NCBI GenBank assembly: GCA_023481025.1
Contig: JAMCWV010000259.1
Location: 1-8,146 of the forward strand
Reading direction: 5' to 3'
Source: Gammaproteobacteria bacterium
Lineage (GTDB): Bacteria; Pseudomonadota; Gammaproteobacteria; Enterobacterales; Alteromonadaceae
DNA length: 8,146 nucleotides
The notes under the pieces were generated by a model. That model saw only the letters and a program-made list of their open reading frames with translations, was not told where the DNA came from and searched no databases. The translations under genes and the position numbers were made by a program. Numbering within the stretch: the stretch's first letter is position 1; every line of letters begins with the position of its first letter. Shown one piece after another: positions 6,866 through 8,146 of this stretch.

Positions 6866-8146
6866 ATGACTGGATTGCAGCGACTACTTGAGGCTGGACT
6901 CATTCTCTGCGGCGCATTAGCGATATTTTTGCTGACCGCGCTATTGTCATTTGATCCTGCCGATCCCAGTTGGTCACAAACAGGGTACACCCAAGAGATC
7001 CAGAATGCGGCCGGTGCAATCGGTGCGTGGTTCGCCGATATTCTCTTATTTTCCTTTGGTGCACTTGCGTACTCAATTCCCTTCGTCGTGGTTGGTTTCG
7101 GCTATGTGGTGTTTCATCGTCCGCGGCAGTTGTTGAGTGTCGACTACCTGACACTTGGTCTGCGCCTATTAGGTATTATCCTCTTTCTTGCCGGAGCGAC
7201 CGGCATTGCCGCCTTGAACTTTGCCGATATTTACTATTTTCCAGCTGGGGGGCTTGTTGGCAGCGTCATGATTGCCGCGATGTTGCCGTATTTTAACCTT
7301 GGTGGCACCACGCTATTACTTCTGACCTTTATTCTCACAGGGATTACTTTAATTACCGGTTTGTCATGGATAGCTTTAGTCGACAAAATGGGCGCAGCGA
7401 CCATTGCTGCAGCACTTTGGTTGGCAAAACCGATAAGCTCCCGTTTAGGAGAAAAACCGGCCACAGTTAAACCCAAAAGCAGTTCACCTACGAAAGGAGA
7501 ACCACCGGCCAAGAAGTCGAGTTGGTTTACCGGGTTATTCAGCCGTTGGTTCTCGCGTCACGACAAAGCAAAGCAAGAGAAAAAAGTTGAGCCTGACGAC
7601 ACTTGGGATGCCTTGCCAGTGGGCGGTCAACATGTCATCGAAGATGACAATTTGCCATCATTTTCCACTCGTGATGCGATTGATGATGTGTCTGACGAGG
7701 CGCTTTTAGCTGACTTTGATGATGACGATAACGTACCGCAAATGGCAGCCAAGAAGCCAATGCCACAAGCGGCAAAGGCGCCGGTAAGCAAACCGCAACC
7801 GATAAAAACAAAGGCAGAGCCAACAGAGAAGAGCGCGCAATGGGTCAGTGAACTACCGTCGATTCAACTGTTGGATCGTGCTAACCGTTCTGGGAATCCC
7901 ATTAGTCAGAGCGAACTCGACGAAGTAAGCCGCACCGTCGAGTCGGTGTTGAAGGACTTTGGCGTTGAGGTGCAGGTCGCCGGTGTTCAACCTGGGCCGG
8001 TGGTCACTCGTTTTGAATTAGATCTCGCACCGGGCGTGAAGGTGAGCAAAATTTCTAACTTGGCAAAAGATATAGCTCGCTCATTGTCAGCCATTGCGGT
8101 GCGTGTGGTTGAGGTCATTCCGGGTAAATCGTATGTTGGTCTAGAG
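6866..8146 (+). CDS. ftsK: DNA translocase FtsK, N-terminal part (runs off the window)
   Basis: FtsK anchors at the division septum and pumps chromosomal DNA toward the dif site. The frame is open from ATG 6866 to the last base (427 codons), so the gene is cut by the window end. GGAG at 6858-6861 gives a good ribosome site. Residues 1 to about 172 form the membrane domain with four likely helices (about 8-28, 57-83, 97-119, 146-172); SFDPADPSWSQT (28-39) and the WFADILLFSFG segment match E. coli. A linker of about 155 residues (173-328) carries basic (about 203-241) and then acidic (about 258-288) stretches. It is far shorter than the roughly 600-residue E. coli linker, typical of smaller FtsK proteins. 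The motor alpha-domain starts near LPSIQLLDRAN (330-340) and includes GPVVTRFELDLAPG and VRVVEVIPGKSYVGLE. The Walker motifs and DNA-reading gamma domain lie beyond the window. Confidence 0.96.
   Translation, partial: MTGLQRLLEAGLILCGALAIFLLTALLSFDPADPSWSQTGYTQEIQNAAGAIGAWFADILLFSFGALAYSIPFVVVGFGYVVFHRPRQLLSVDYLTLGLRLLGIILFLAGATGIAALNFADIYYFPAGGLVGSVMIAAMLPYFNLGGTTLLLLTFILTGITLITGLSWIALVDKMGAATIAAALWLAKPISSRLGEKPATVKPKSSSPTKGEPPAKKSSWFTGLFSRWFSRHDKAKQEKKVEPDDTWDALPVGGQHVIEDDNLPSFSTRDAIDDVSDEALLADFDDDDNVPQMAAKKPMPQAAKAPVSKPQPIKTKAEPTEKSAQWVSELPSIQLLDRANRSGNPISQSELDEVSRTVESVLKDFGVEVQVAGVQPGPVVTRFELDLAPGVKVSKISNLAKDIARSLSAIAVRVVEVIPGKSYVGLE

Noticed and set aside
6970..7296. 108-codon plus-strand frame inside ftsK
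   Set aside because: The FtsK frame covers the same bases and matches the family; this product is Cys/Arg-rich with no plausible fold.
7234..7512. 92-codon minus-strand frame opposite ftsK
   Set aside because: It is opposite the FtsK membrane domain and linker, with no ribosome site or recognisable similarity.

Overview
The window looks like core chromosome of a gammaproteobacterium, most likely a marine member of the Alteromonadales. Idiomarina or Pseudidiomarina is my best guess, from gene order, moderate G+C content judged by eye, and proteins very close to their E. coli and Shewanella counterparts. I see no insertion sequence, phage gene, CRISPR array, tRNA or rRNA. All gene-free gaps are shorter than 300 bases.

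Layout. Bases 1-2673, plus strand: clpS and clpA, the N-degron adaptor and its unfoldase, transcribed together. Bases 2674-2829: a convergent gap with a strong terminator and two further hairpins; there is no tRNA-Ser here, unlike E. coli. Bases 2830-6098, minus strand: infA (IF-1), aat (leucyl/phenylalanyl-tRNA-protein transferase), trxB (thioredoxin reductase) and ald (alanine dehydrogenase), read in the order ald, trxB, aat, infA. Ald has its own terminator and trxB has a convincing promoter just behind it. Bases 6099-6284: a divergent control region between ald and lrp with several dyads. Bases 6285-8146, plus strand: lrp (leucine-responsive regulator), then the first 427 codons of ftsK, which runs off the window end.

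How the genes relate. Aat attaches Leu or Phe to proteins with N-terminal Lys or Arg, ClpS recognises these N-degrons, and ClpA (with ClpP, encoded elsewhere) unfolds them. Three parts of the Leu/N-degron pathway therefore lie within 4 kb. The Asp/Glu-specific leucyl-transferase gene bpt, often found beside aat in related bacteria, is absent from this spot. Lrp divergent from ald suggests alanine-responsive control of alanine catabolism.

The strongest anomaly is in ald. It reads as an intact gene with all catalytic residues, but about 14 codons are missing in frame exactly where the NAD-binding glycine loop and its following helix should be. Apart from this I found no new multi-gene system; the window is mostly well-known housekeeping genes with some interesting regulatory structure.
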